Shown here: positions 24,397-34,230 of the stretch, piece after piece | Numbering within the stretch: position 1 is the first letter of the stretch | Layout: the number at the start of each line of letters is the position of its first letter | NCBI GenBank assembly: GCA_902572515.1 | Contig: CACGGJ010000008.1 | Coordinates: 1 to 46,190 of the forward strand | Direction of reading: 5' to 3' | Length of the DNA: 46,190 bases | Source of the DNA: an uncultured Pelagibacteraceae bacterium | GTDB lineage: Bacteria > Pseudomonadota > Alphaproteobacteria > Pelagibacterales > Pelagibacteraceae | Notes under the pieces: generated by a model | What the model was told of the DNA's origin: nothing | Seen by the model: the letters and a program-made list of their open reading frames with translations, nothing else | Databases searched by the model: none | Made by a program: the position numbers and the translations under genes

Positions 24397-25536
24397 TTAT
24401 CCGTTGAGTAATCTAATAGCGTAATTCAGTTGATTATCAGTATCAGTTTTTATTCTAAAATCATCACCTTCCTCATTAACTTCGATATCAGGTCTAACAC
24501 CTACTTCAGAAATAGATTTTCCTGAAGGTAGATAGTATTTTGATACAGTAAGACGTATCGCACCACGATTTCTAAGAGGAATTATTGATTGAACTGAGCC
24601 TTTTCCAAAGCTATTTTCACCAACAATAATAGCTCTCTTATGATCCTTTAAAGCTCCAGCTACTATTTCGGACGCTGACGCTGATCCATAATTAATTAAA
24701 ACTAACAAAGTCTTTCCGTCTGTAATATCACCTTTTCGCGCAAACCACTTTCTATTTTCAGATTTTTTTCTGCTCTTTGTTGAAACTATTTCTCCATTTT
24801 CTAGAAAAAAATCAGAGATTTTAATAGCTTGAGATAAAAGTCCACCAGGATTGTTTCTTAGATCTAGAATAAATGAATTTAACTTTTTATTTTTTTTTAA
24901 CTCATTTATTTGTTTTTTAATTTGATCACTACTATTGTCATTAAATGATGTGAGTCTTATGTAACCAATATTTTTATTTATAATTTCAGATTTGACTGAT
25001 TGCACCTGAATAACTTCCCTTACGATATTAAATGTTAATGCTTTTTTAACACCCCTTCTTCTTACAATAAGCTCAATGGAAGTTCCTACTGGACCTCTCA
25101 TAATATCAACAGCTTCGCTTAATGACTTTCCTTGAACTTGAATATTGTCAATTTTTACAATGTAGTCTCCGGCTTTTAATCCAGCTCTAGATGCTGGAGT
25201 ACCATCTATAGGAGAAATAACCTTCACTACACCAGCTTCCATACTTACTTCTATTCCAAGTCCTCCAAACTCTCCTTTAGTCTCAGTTTGCATTTCCTCA
25301 AAAATTTTTGGAGACATGTACACAGAATAAGGGTCTAATGATTGCAACAGACCATTAATTGCAGAGTCCATGCTTTCAGACTGATCTATTTCATCGACGT
25401 ACTCTTTGTTAATTTTTTCTAGAACTTCACCGAAAAGATCAATTTTTTTATAAATATCAATTTCAGCTGAAATAACTGTTTTATTTAAACAAAAAATAGA
25501 AAAAAAAATTAGTAATAAAAATTTAATTTTTCTCAT
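24397..25536 (-). CDS. ctpA: C-terminal processing peptidase (S41)
   Basis: A periplasmic serine protease with a PDZ domain, 379 residues from the chosen start. An N-terminal hydrophobic signal (about residues 4-23, cleavage after ISA) leads to the mature protein. The PDZ domain spans about 92-165 (GGLGIEV...GDYIVKIDN). The catalytic Ser287 is in YGSASASE and the general-base Lys312 in GKGSVQ. An upstream start at 25572 is possible, but ATG at 25536 overlaps the rsfS stop (ATGA) and puts the signal peptide at the N-terminus. CtpA proteins trim periplasmic or envelope proteins. Confidence 0.94.
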   Translation of the reverse strand: MRKIKFLLLIFFSIFCLNKTVISAEIDIYKKIDLFGEVLEKINKEYVDEIDQSESMDSAINGLLQSLDPYSVYMSPKIFEEMQTETKGEFGGLGIEVSMEAGVVKVISPIDGTPASRAGLKAGDYIVKIDNIQVQGKSLSEAVDIMRGPVGTSIELIVRRRGVKKALTFNIVREVIQVQSVKSEIINKNIGYIRLTSFNDNSSDQIKKQINELKKNKKLNSFILDLRNNPGGLLSQAIKISDFFLENGEIVSTKSRKKSENRKWFARKGDITDGKTLLVLINYGSASASEIVAGALKDHKRAIIVGENSFGKGSVQSIIPLRNRGAIRLTVSKYYLPSGKSISEVGVRPDIEVNEEGDDFRIKTDTDNQLNYAIRLLNG

Positions 25537-25883
25537 ATTATCACTTTTTCTTTTGGAATTAGTTCTGACCAAATTTTCTCTAATTCGTAAAATTTTCTTT
25601 TCTCTGGGTGAAAAATATGAACAATTAAATCAATCCCATCAACAAGCTTCCATTCTCCACTTTCTTTGCCTTCAATTTTTGAGTCTTTTACACCGTTATT
25701 TTTAAGTTTTTCTAAAACTTGTTCGGATAAAGATTGGATATGTCTAGATGAAGTTCCACTTGCTATGATCATGTAATCAGCCATAGAACTTTTGTCTTTA
25801 AGATCAATAGTAACAATGTCCTGAGCTTTATTGAGATCTAGTGTGTTGATTACAATTTCTTTTAAGTCTGAAATTTTGTCCAT
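25533..25883 (-). CDS. rsfS: Ribosomal silencing factor RsfS
   Basis: A 116-residue member of the RsfS/Iojap family, which binds ribosomal protein L14 and blocks subunit joining when nutrients are short. DIVTIDLKDKSSMADYMIIASGTSSRHIQSL (residues about 22-52) is the diagnostic block, and EGKESGEWKLVDGIDLIVHIFHPEKRKFYELEKIW follows. It lies between nadD and ctpA. The rlmH gene, which often follows rsfS, is absent: the rsfS TGA overlaps the ctpA ATG. Confidence 0.94.
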   Translation of the reverse strand: MDKISDLKEIVINTLDLNKAQDIVTIDLKDKSSMADYMIIASGTSSRHIQSLSEQVLEKLKNNGVKDSKIEGKESGEWKLVDGIDLIVHIFHPEKRKFYELEKIWSELIPKEKVII

Positions 25884-25900
25884 TAATTAATTTTAGATTA

Positions 25901-26422
25901 TCAAATTTTTCTTAATTGAGAAGATGAAATGTTGACTTTATTAAACTCAATAAACTCAAGATTGTCTTTACTAAGTTGCATAAATGTCTTTGATTTTAAT
26001 GAATTTTTTTTATACCCATGTCGGTCGAAAACTAGAATATTACATTTTTGTGAAATTGATTTAGATTTATGCCATTTATGAAAATTAATAAGGTTGTCAG
26101 CACCCATTAAAAAATAAATTTCAATGCTTTTATCTTTTTTTAAATGATTGATTAAATTTATAGTTTTATTTGATTTAATAATTTTTTCATAAAATTTAAC
26201 CTTAATAAATGAATTTGTACCAATTATTTTTTTACAATATTTAATTCTGTCAGCAACAGATGTCTTGCTCTCTATTTTAAATGGATTTTTTTTTGTAATT
26301 GCCCAGATAACTTTTTTGAGTTTGAATCTTTTTTTTGCTTCTTTAGAAATTGCCAAATGTCCTTTGTGAGCAGGATCAAACGATCCACCTAATACACCAA
26401 TTTTTATTTTTGTGTTATTCAA
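25901..26422 (-). CDS. nadD: Nicotinate-nucleotide adenylyltransferase
   Basis: This enzyme makes nicotinate adenine dinucleotide in NAD synthesis. The N-terminal GGSFDPAHKGHL holds the nucleotidyltransferase HxGH motif, FLMGADNLINFHKW is the family middle motif, and ISSSQLR near the end is the ISSTxIR-like motif. At 173 residues it is a little shorter than the usual 190-215. The start is TTG at 26422, one base after the proA stop; no in-frame ATG precedes the GGSFDP motif. It is transcribed with proA upstream and rsfS downstream. Confidence 0.92.
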   Translation of the reverse strand: MNNTKIKIGVLGGSFDPAHKGHLAISKEAKKRFKLKKVIWAITKKNPFKIESKTSVADRIKYCKKIIGTNSFIKVKFYEKIIKSNKTINLINHLKKDKSIEIYFLMGADNLINFHKWHKSKSISQKCNILVFDRHGYKKNSLKSKTFMQLSKDNLEFIEFNKVNISSSQLRKI

Positions 26423-26423
26423 T

Positions 26424-27674
26424 TTAATTTCTTATTTTACCTTTACTTGTGATTTCATATTTATATGAAATCAATTGATTTAAACCTACAGGACCTCTTG
26501 GTGGTAGTATATTAGTAGAAATTCCAACTTCTCCACCAAATCCAAATTCACCGCCATCAGCAAATTGAGTTGAGGTATTATGCATTGCAATTGAGCTTTT
26601 AACATTTTTAAAGAAATAATTTGCTGTCTTTTTATTTTTTGTAATGATGGAGTCAGTGTGCATAGTTCCGTATTTGTTGATATGTTTAATTGCCTCTTCA
26701 GAATTTTTAACAACTTTAACAGACACAATTGATGCTAAATATTCAGTTGACCAATCTTTTTCTTTTGCAGGATATACTTTACCTTTGTAATAACTCTTCA
26801 AAATTTTATCGCCTATTATTTTACAACCACTATTTTCAAGTACCTCCAAAATAGGATTACTAAATTTTTTGACTATATTTTTATGAATAAGAACAGTTTC
26901 AGTCGCACCACAAATACTTGTATTTCTTAATTTAGCATTAAAGACAACTTCTTTAGCCATTTTTAATTCTGCATCTTTATCTATATAAGTATGACAAAGC
27001 CCCTCTAGGTGCCCAATTATAGGCACTTTGGATAACTCTAAAACTTTTTTAACTAAATTTTTTCCACCACGAGGTATGATGACATCGATATATTTTTTCA
27101 TCTTAGAAAGCATAATATCGACAAGTTTTCTTTGTTTTGAGTCGATAAATTGAATAAAGTTTTCATCAACTTTATTTTTTTTAAGTGCTTTTCTAAACAA
27201 CTTAGCTAAAGCTCTGTTTGAATTTATAGCCTCAGAGCCTCCTTTCAAAATCACTACATTTCCAGATTTAAAACAAAGACTAGCAACATCTGAAGTTACA
27301 TTTGGTCTACTTTCATAAATAACACCAATAACTCCAATTGGTATTGATACTCTTTTTATATTCAAACCATTTGGTCTTTTCCATTTGTCTAAAATGTTGT
27401 CTATAGGGTCTCTTAATTTAGCTATTTTTAAAATAGAATTTACAATTCCATTTAATTTATTTTCATTTAAATGAAGTCTTTTGATTAAGTTCTCTTTTAA
27501 CCCTTTTTTTCTTGCGTAATTAATATCTTTTAAATTTTGATTAATAATAAATTTTTTTTCATTCTTAATTAATTTGGCGTAATCATTTAAGACTTTATTT
27601 TTTACTTTAGTTGTAACTTTATACTCACTAGCTTTTCGAGCTTTTATTCCAATTAAATTCATATATTTAATCAT
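26424..27674 (-). CDS. proA: Glutamate-5-semialdehyde dehydrogenase
   Basis: The second enzyme of proline synthesis, reducing glutamyl-5-phosphate. It is 416 residues long. ISPIGVIGVIYESRPNVTSD-like sequence, FKSGNVVILKGGSEA and the catalytic cysteine in LRNTSICGATETVL are all family motifs. The C-terminus has ADGGEFGFGGEVGISTN. The ATG at 27674 directly follows the proB stop; a second ATG four codons later is also possible. The proB-proA pairing is the normal arrangement. Confidence 0.97.
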   Translation of the reverse strand: MIKYMNLIGIKARKASEYKVTTKVKNKVLNDYAKLIKNEKKFIINQNLKDINYARKKGLKENLIKRLHLNENKLNGIVNSILKIAKLRDPIDNILDKWKRPNGLNIKRVSIPIGVIGVIYESRPNVTSDVASLCFKSGNVVILKGGSEAINSNRALAKLFRKALKKNKVDENFIQFIDSKQRKLVDIMLSKMKKYIDVIIPRGGKNLVKKVLELSKVPIIGHLEGLCHTYIDKDAELKMAKEVVFNAKLRNTSICGATETVLIHKNIVKKFSNPILEVLENSGCKIIGDKILKSYYKGKVYPAKEKDWSTEYLASIVSVKVVKNSEEAIKHINKYGTMHTDSIITKNKKTANYFFKNVKSSIAMHNTSTQFADGGEFGFGGEVGISTNILPPRGPVGLNQLISYKYEITSKGKIRN

Positions 27675-29769
<2,095 letters not shown>

Positions 29770-29785
29770 TTAATTGGTTGTACTA

Positions 29786-30040
29786 TTAATTGGGCTTTAC
29801 AGAAACGAAAGTTCTATCTGATTTAGATTTTTTGAAAACAACTTTCCCTTTAACAACTGAAAATATTGAATGATCTTTACCCATACCAACATTTTCACCT
29901 GGAAAAATCTTAGTTCCTCTTTGTCTAACAATTATGTTTCCAGGAATTACTGTTTCACCACCATACTTTTTTACACCAAGTCTTCTACCGGCACTATCTC
30001 GTCCATTTCGTGATGATCCACCTGCTTTTTTTGTTGCCAT
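29786..30040 (-). CDS. rpmA: 50S ribosomal protein L27
   Basis: An 84-residue ribosomal protein with the signature [20 protein letters not shown] at its start and [27 protein letters not shown] in the middle. Its N-terminal tail reaches the peptidyl-transferase centre in bacterial ribosomes. It lies 14 bases after rplU and 31 bases before obgE, the standard L21-L27-Obg cluster. Confidence 0.98.
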   Translation of the reverse strand: MATKKAGGSSRNGRDSAGRRLGVKKYGGETVIPGNIIVRQRGTKIFPGENVGMGKDHSIFSVVKGKVVFKKSKSDRTFVSVKPN

Positions 30041-30054
30041 AATTTACCTAATTA

Positions 30055-30453
30055 CTATTTGCTTACTGCTTCCTTAACTTCTTCCTTTTTTGAAGTTTTA
30101 GAAATTTTTTCAGCTTCTGATAACACCTTACCATCTTTTGAAAAAATTTTATTAATTCTTATCATAGAATATTCTTGTCTGTGTCCATTTTTTCTTCTTG
30201 AATTTTGTCTTCTTCTTTTTTTAAAAATTAAAATAGTTCTATTTTTGTTATTTTTAATTAAATCAGCCTCTACTTTTGCGCCCTCAACATTTGGAGTTCC
30301 AATTTCAATTGATTTATCATCACCGTATGCCAAGATTTCATTAAACTCTATTTTAGTCTCAGGTTTAGAGTCTGGTAGTTTTTCAATCTTTAGAATTTCT
30401 CCAGATTTTACTTTATACTGTTTTCCACCTGTTTTTATTACTGCGTATGACAT
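30055..30453 (-). CDS. rplU: 50S ribosomal protein L21, with C-terminal extension
   Basis: L21 starts at the ATG at 30453 (MSYAVIKTGGKQYKVKSGE). A longer frame reaching TTG at 30507 is rejected because that TTG is the -35 hexamer of the gene's own promoter. The core L21 fold ends with RRRQNSRRKNGHRQEYSMIRI at about residue 104. About 28 further lysine/glutamate-rich residues follow, longer than the usual 103-residue protein; similar charged tails occur in alphaproteobacterial L21. It heads the rplU-rpmA-obgE-proBA-nadD-rsfS-ctpA-rppH run. Confidence 0.96.
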   Translation of the reverse strand: MSYAVIKTGGKQYKVKSGEILKIEKLPDSKPETKIEFNEILAYGDDKSIEIGTPNVEGAKVEADLIKNNKNRTILIFKKRRRQNSRRKNGHRQEYSMIRINKIFSKDGKVLSEAEKISKTSKKEEVKEAVSK

Positions 30454-30479
30454 AGTATGATTTAATTTAAAGTTACCGC

Positions 30480-30507
30480 AATATAGTTGTAGACAGTCTT
30501 TAGTCAA
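30480..30507 (-). promoter_or_regulatory. Sigma-70 promoter for rplU-rpmA operon
   Basis: On the minus strand TTGACT (30507-30502) and TATATT (30485-30480) are 16 bases apart, each matching the consensus in five of six positions. The expected transcription start near 30473 leaves about 20 bases of leader before the rplU ATG at 30453. The promoter lies 10-11 bases past the gloB stop, so this run probably has its own promoter within continuous minus-strand transcription. Confidence 0.72.
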
Positions 30508-30517
30508 GCCGAATTAA

Positions 30518-31237
30518 TTAGAAATTATCCTTAAAATCTCTTAATTTTGAAAAGGTTTTAACATCTTTTGCTCTTAAAAATATATTACACTCCAATTCCT
30601 CTTTTAAAGTTGAGGGTATGGTAGGAATTCCATTTTCTCTTAATTTTTCTATTTTTTCTATTTTTTTTTGCAAATTTTTGTTTTCGGAATCATATTTTTT
30701 GCAAAATTTAGCATTGTTAAGAGTGTATTCATGACCACAATAAATTTTTGTGTCTTTTGGTAATAATTTAATTTTGTTTAAAGATTCAAACATTTCCTCA
30801 TAAGAACCTTCAAATATTCTTCCACAACCAAGTGAGAAAAGTGTATCTCCGGTAAAAACTATTTTTTCTTTGAAAAAATTAAAACAAATATGGCCTGAAG
30901 TATGTCCAGGTATATGCATAATTTTAGCCTCAAAGTTTTCAGCTTTCCATATTTGATTATCTTCTAACAATATGTCTATCTCAGGTATTCTTTTCGAGTC
31001 TCCTTTAAAACCCACAACAACTGATCCATATTTTTTTTTTAATTCTTGATTTCCTCCGATATGATCATAATGATGATGAGTATTAAGAATATATTTTAAT
31101 TTTATATTTTTATTATTTAGGAAATTTATTATTGGTTTAGACTCACTGGGATCTACAACACATGCAAAATTGTTACTTTCGTCTATTATTAAATAGCTAT
31201 AGTTATCTTGAAGGCAGGGTATAATTTCAATACGCAT
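30518..31237 (-). CDS. gloB: Hydroxyacylglutathione hydrolase (glyoxalase II)
   Basis: A metallo-beta-lactamase-fold hydrolase of 239 residues that splits S-lactoylglutathione to lactate and glutathione. The metal-binding THHHYDH is at residues 53-59; HIPGHTSGH, FTGDTLFSLGCGR and YCGHEYT supply the remaining ligands. The N-terminus MRIEIIPCLQDNYSYLI is typical of GloB. It starts one base after metW, so it is the third gene of the metX-metW-gloB run. Confidence 0.93.
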   Translation of the reverse strand: MRIEIIPCLQDNYSYLIIDESNNFACVVDPSESKPIINFLNNKNIKLKYILNTHHHYDHIGGNQELKKKYGSVVVGFKGDSKRIPEIDILLEDNQIWKAENFEAKIMHIPGHTSGHICFNFFKEKIVFTGDTLFSLGCGRIFEGSYEEMFESLNKIKLLPKDTKIYCGHEYTLNNAKFCKKYDSENKNLQKKIEKIEKLRENGIPTIPSTLKEELECNIFLRAKDVKTFSKLRDFKDNF

Positions 31238-31238
31238 T

Positions 31239-31835
31239 TTATTTTTCTATCAAAAATATACCTAGATCTGCAAACATATTTTTAACCCCTAAATTACTCT
31301 CATTTATTATTGATGAATTAAGATTATTTAAAGCAAGTGATTTAAAAATTTTAATATCTTTTGATTTTACAAAGTGAAAAAAATCTTTGATTGTGCACAT
31401 ATGTAAATTTGGTGTGTTATACCATTCATCTGGTAATGTTTTTGTAATTGGCATTGTACCTCTTAATAATAAATGAAATCTTACTTTCCAGTATCCAAAA
31501 TTAGGAATTGTAACTATTGCTTTTTTTCCAACTCTTAAAAGTTCATCTAAAACTAATTCAGGATTAAGAAAAGCTTGAAGGGTTTGACTTAAAACAACAT
31601 AATCAAATGATTTGTCTGGAAATTGCTTCAAATCTTTTTCAGCATTTCCTTCAATTACTGTTAAACCTTTTGCAATACATTCTTGCACTTTTTCTTTTGA
31701 AATCTCTAATCCTCTTATATTTATGTTTTTATTATCCTTTAAAAATTTCATCAAAGTTCCATCAGCACAACCTACATCTAAGACCTTCTTATCTTTCTCA
31801 ATTAAATCTGCTATTACCTGAAATTCATTTTTCAT
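31239..31835 (-). CDS. metW: Methionine biosynthesis protein MetW
   Basis: A 198-residue class I SAM-dependent-methyltransferase-like protein. VLDVGCADG at residues 18-26 is the cofactor-binding motif I; FDYVVLSQTLQAFLNPE and NFGYWKVRFHLLLRG are MetW-specific segments. MetW is encoded next to metX in many proteobacteria and supports MetX activity; its exact chemical role is unsettled. It follows metX by two bases. Confidence 0.95.
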   Translation of the reverse strand: MKNEFQVIADLIEKDKKVLDVGCADGTLMKFLKDNKNINIRGLEISKEKVQECIAKGLTVIEGNAEKDLKQFPDKSFDYVVLSQTLQAFLNPELVLDELLRVGKKAIVTIPNFGYWKVRFHLLLRGTMPITKTLPDEWYNTPNLHMCTIKDFFHFVKSKDIKIFKSLALNNLNSSIINESNLGVKNMFADLGIFLIEK

Positions 31836-31837
31836 AA

Positions 31838-32953
31838 TTAATTTTCTTCGTAAGATTTATCTAAAAAGTTTTTAAGTGCACTTAAGAAATCAGGAACATC
31901 TAGTAAAAAGGAGTCGTGACCTTTATCTGACTCAATTTCTACAAATCCAACATCAGCCCCTATTGAGTTTAAAGCAATTACAATATCTTTGTTTTCTTGG
32001 GTTGGATAAAGCCAATCTGAAGTAAATGAAATTATAAAAAATTTCGCTTTTGTATTTATAAATGCTTCTGAAAGATTACCTTTGAATTGTTTAGCTAAAT
32101 CAAAATAATCCATAGCTCTAGTAATATAAAGATAACTATTTGCATCAAATCTATCTACGAAAACTGAGCCCTGATATCTTAAATAACTTTCTATTTGAAA
32201 ATCAGCGTCAAATCCAAATTTAAGATCTTCTCTTTCTTGTAACTTTCTTCCAAATTTTTCCTGCAAACCTTTTTTAGATAAATAAGTAATATGAGCTGCC
32301 ATTCTAGCTACTGCCAATCCTTTTCCAGGATTAGTATCGTTTGAAGTATAATTCCCATCTTTCCAGTTACTATCAGCTGTAATAGCTTGCCTACCTAGCT
32401 CGTTAAAAGCAATATTTTGTGCTGAATGACTAGATGTGGTTGCTATCGGTATCACTGTTTTAGATTTATGAGGAAAGTTGCTAATAAACTGAAGGACTTG
32501 CATACCTCCCATTGAACCACCAGTTATAGAAAACAGTTTGTCAATACCAAAATGATCAAGTAAATTATATTGAGCATTCACCATATCATTAATTGTAATA
32601 ACGGGAAAATTTGTTCCAAAAATTTTTTGATCAGGATCTTTATGACTTGGTCCGTATGATCCCATACATCCACCAATTACGTTAGAGCAAATAACAAAAT
32701 ATTTATTCGTATCGATAGCCTTATCAGGACCTACTGCATAACTCCACCAACCTTCTTTGTTAGTTACAGGGTTTATTCCGGTTACAAATTGATCTCCTGT
32801 TAGAGCATGAAAAACTAATATTGCATTATCTTTTTTTGAATTAAGTGAACCGTAAGTTTCATAGGCTATCGGAAAATCTTTTATGGTCTTTCCACAGTCT
32901 AATTTTAGTGGTTTCTTTACAATTAAAGTTTTTATATTTTTCTCAGTATTCAT
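31838..32953 (-). CDS. metX: Homoserine O-acyltransferase MetX
   Basis: A 371-residue alpha/beta-hydrolase-fold transferase that activates homoserine for methionine synthesis. The nucleophile Ser147 is in GGSMGGMQ; the acid and base lie in SDWLYPTQ and KGHDSFLLD near the C-terminus. NVIGGCMGSYGPS (about 91-103) is the oxyanion region. The family includes O-acetyl- and O-succinyl-transferases that sequence alone separates poorly; acetyl is the default call. It is the first gene of metX-metW-gloB and lies behind a SAM-II riboswitch, which directly supports a methionine-pathway role. Confidence 0.96.
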   Translation of the reverse strand: MNTEKNIKTLIVKKPLKLDCGKTIKDFPIAYETYGSLNSKKDNAILVFHALTGDQFVTGINPVTNKEGWWSYAVGPDKAIDTNKYFVICSNVIGGCMGSYGPSHKDPDQKIFGTNFPVITINDMVNAQYNLLDHFGIDKLFSITGGSMGGMQVLQFISNFPHKSKTVIPIATTSSHSAQNIAFNELGRQAITADSNWKDGNYTSNDTNPGKGLAVARMAAHITYLSKKGLQEKFGRKLQEREDLKFGFDADFQIESYLRYQGSVFVDRFDANSYLYITRAMDYFDLAKQFKGNLSEAFINTKAKFFIISFTSDWLYPTQENKDIVIALNSIGADVGFVEIESDKGHDSFLLDVPDFLSALKNFLDKSYEEN

Positions 32954-32979
32954 AGTTTCTGACTGTTTCGAATTGTGAG

Positions 32980-33007
32980 AAAAAAAACTATTTTAGCGGT
33001 TTTTTTT
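32980..33007 (-). promoter_or_regulatory. A8C/GU8 hairpin overlapping the SAM-II 3' tail
   Basis: On the minus strand eight A and one C (33007-32999) can pair with one G and eight T (32988-32980) around a 10-base loop. The 3' arm includes the AGTT needed for the SAM-II pseudoknot, so the two structures exclude each other. The run of eight U could also act as a termination tract. This may be the expression platform; the pairing is seen, the role is inferred. Confidence 0.45.
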
Positions 33008-33038
33008 AAGCGCTCGCAATTCAGTTAAATCAGCGCAT
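32985..33038 (-). ncRNA. SAM-II riboswitch upstream of metX
   Basis: The minus strand reads GCGCTGATTTAACTGAATTG then CGAGCGC, followed downstream by GCTAAAATAGTT. This closely resembles the SAM-II (SAM_alpha) aptamer: P1 is GCGCT (33036-33032) with AGCGC (33014-33010). The invariant-looking GCTGATTTAAC and ATTGC lie in the loop and GCTAAAA lies in the 3' tail. The loop AACT (about 33026-33023) can pair with tail AGTT (32989-32986) to close the H-type pseudoknot; in the well-known environmental SAM-II example I recall AACC at this spot, so the pairing appears to covary. SAM-II represses methionine genes in alphaproteobacteria when S-adenosylmethionine is plentiful, and metX is a typical target. 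The ATG at 32953 is about 32 bases downstream. Confidence 0.85.
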
Positions 33039-33042
33039 AATT

Positions 33043-33071
33043 TTTTTACTAGAACTTATTTATTATGTCAA
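33043..33071 (-). promoter_or_regulatory. Promoter for metX operon
   Basis: A perfect TTGACA (33071-33066, minus strand) is followed after 17 bases by TAAAAA (33048-33043), a four-of-six -10 match. The predicted start falls within a few bases of the 5' end of the SAM-II aptamer near 33038, as expected for a riboswitch that begins its transcript. Confidence 0.65.
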
Positions 33072-33098
33072 TTTTTTTAAAAAATCCTCTTATTCTCT

Positions 33099-33118
33099 AT
33101 AAAATTTTGTAATTTTAT
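33099..33118 (+). repeat. Inverted repeat in hisC leader region
   Basis: ATAAAATT (33099-33106) and AATTTTAT (33111-33118) are perfect 8-base complements with a TTGT loop. CTATAAA also occurs twice as a direct repeat (33097-33103 and 33119-33125). Possible -10 elements (TATAAA at 33098 and 33120) lie on both sides. It could be an operator or a weak hairpin for hisC-tyrA, but low-complexity AT sequence makes chance likely. Confidence 0.3.
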
Positions 33119-33144
33119 CTATAAAGAGCACATAAATTAAAAAA

Positions 33145-34230
33145 ATGATAACTCCAAAATTCAAAAAATTTAAAATTGAGGCTTATAAGCCAGGTAAATC
33201 AAAAGTTAAGAAACTTAAGAACGTAATTAAGCTTTCTGCAAATGAGTCTGCTTTAGGTATGAGCCCTAAAGCAAAGAAAATAATATCAAATAAAAATCTG
33301 AATTTAGATAAATATCCAGATGGAAAATCTCAAAATTTAAGAAAAGCAATATCTAAAGTTTATAAATGTAATTCTGAGAAAATTATTTGTGGAGCCGGTT
33401 CAGATGAAGTTATTCAAATGCTCTGTCAGTTGTTTTTAAATCCAAAAGATGAGGTTGTGGTACCAGAGTACAGTTTTTTAATGTACAGAATTTACTCAAA
33501 AATTGTTGGTGCAAAAGTTGTATTTGCAAAAGAAATTAATTTTAAAGTTTCAGTAAATGAAATTTTAAAAAAAATAACAAAAAAAACTAAAATTGTGTTT
33601 ATAGCTAACCCAAACAATCCAACAGGAACTTACTTAACGAAAAAAGAAGTTTTAGAATTAAGAAAAAGATTAAATAAAAAAATTTTACTAGTTATAGATG
33701 ATGCCTATGCAGAATATATGAAAAACAAAGATTATTCATCTGGGTTAGATTTGTTTAAAAATAAAGACAATGTTTTCATCCTTAGAACTTTTTCAAAAAT
33801 GTTTGGATTAGCTTCTCTAAGAGTAGGTTGGGGATATGGATCAAAAAAAATAGTTGATGCGCTAAATGTTATAAAACCACCATTTAATGTAAATGGTATT
33901 GCTCAATTAGCTGCCACCGAGTCACTGAAGGATAAATCTTTCATAAATAAATCGATTAGACATAATTTATTATATTCTGAAAAAATTAAGAAATTTCTTG
34001 AGACATATAATATATTTTCAAATTCAGTTTCAGCTAATTTTTTGTTACTTAATTTTGAAAAATGCAGATATTCAGCAAAATTTCTGTATGAAAAACTTAA
34101 AAATAAGGGAATTATATTAAGATCAACAGAAGATGGTTATCATATAAAGAATAAATTAAGGTTAACTATTGGATCTAAAAAAGAAAACTTAAAATTTATG
34201 AGTGTTATTAAGCAAGTATTGAAAAAATGA
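33145..34230 (+). CDS. hisC: Histidinol-phosphate/aromatic aminotransferase
   Basis: A 361-residue fold-type I PLP aminotransferase of the HisC family. SANESALGMSPKA at the N-terminus, IANPNNPTGTY at about 153-163, DDAYAEY at 185-191 and the PLP lysine Lys218 in RTFSKMFGLASLRVGWG are clear. HisC-type enzymes transfer amino groups in histidine synthesis and many also make phenylalanine and tyrosine. The four-base overlap with the following tyrA (ATGA) suggests a role in tyrosine formation here; both roles are possible. Confidence 0.92.
   Translation: MITPKFKKFKIEAYKPGKSKVKKLKNVIKLSANESALGMSPKAKKIISNKNLNLDKYPDGKSQNLRKAISKVYKCNSEKIICGAGSDEVIQMLCQLFLNPKDEVVVPEYSFLMYRIYSKIVGAKVVFAKEINFKVSVNEILKKITKKTKIVFIANPNNPTGTYLTKKEVLELRKRLNKKILLVIDDAYAEYMKNKDYSSGLDLFKNKDNVFILRTFSKMFGLASLRVGWGYGSKKIVDALNVIKPPFNVNGIAQLAATESLKDKSFINKSIRHNLLYSEKIKKFLETYNIFSNSVSANFLLLNFEKCRYSAKFLYEKLKNKGIILRSTEDGYHIKNKLRLTIGSKKENLKFMSVIKQVLKK

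Noticed and set aside
30454-30507. Upstream extension of rplU to TTG at 30507
   Set aside because: That TTG is the -35 box of a good promoter and the extra residues match nothing in L21.
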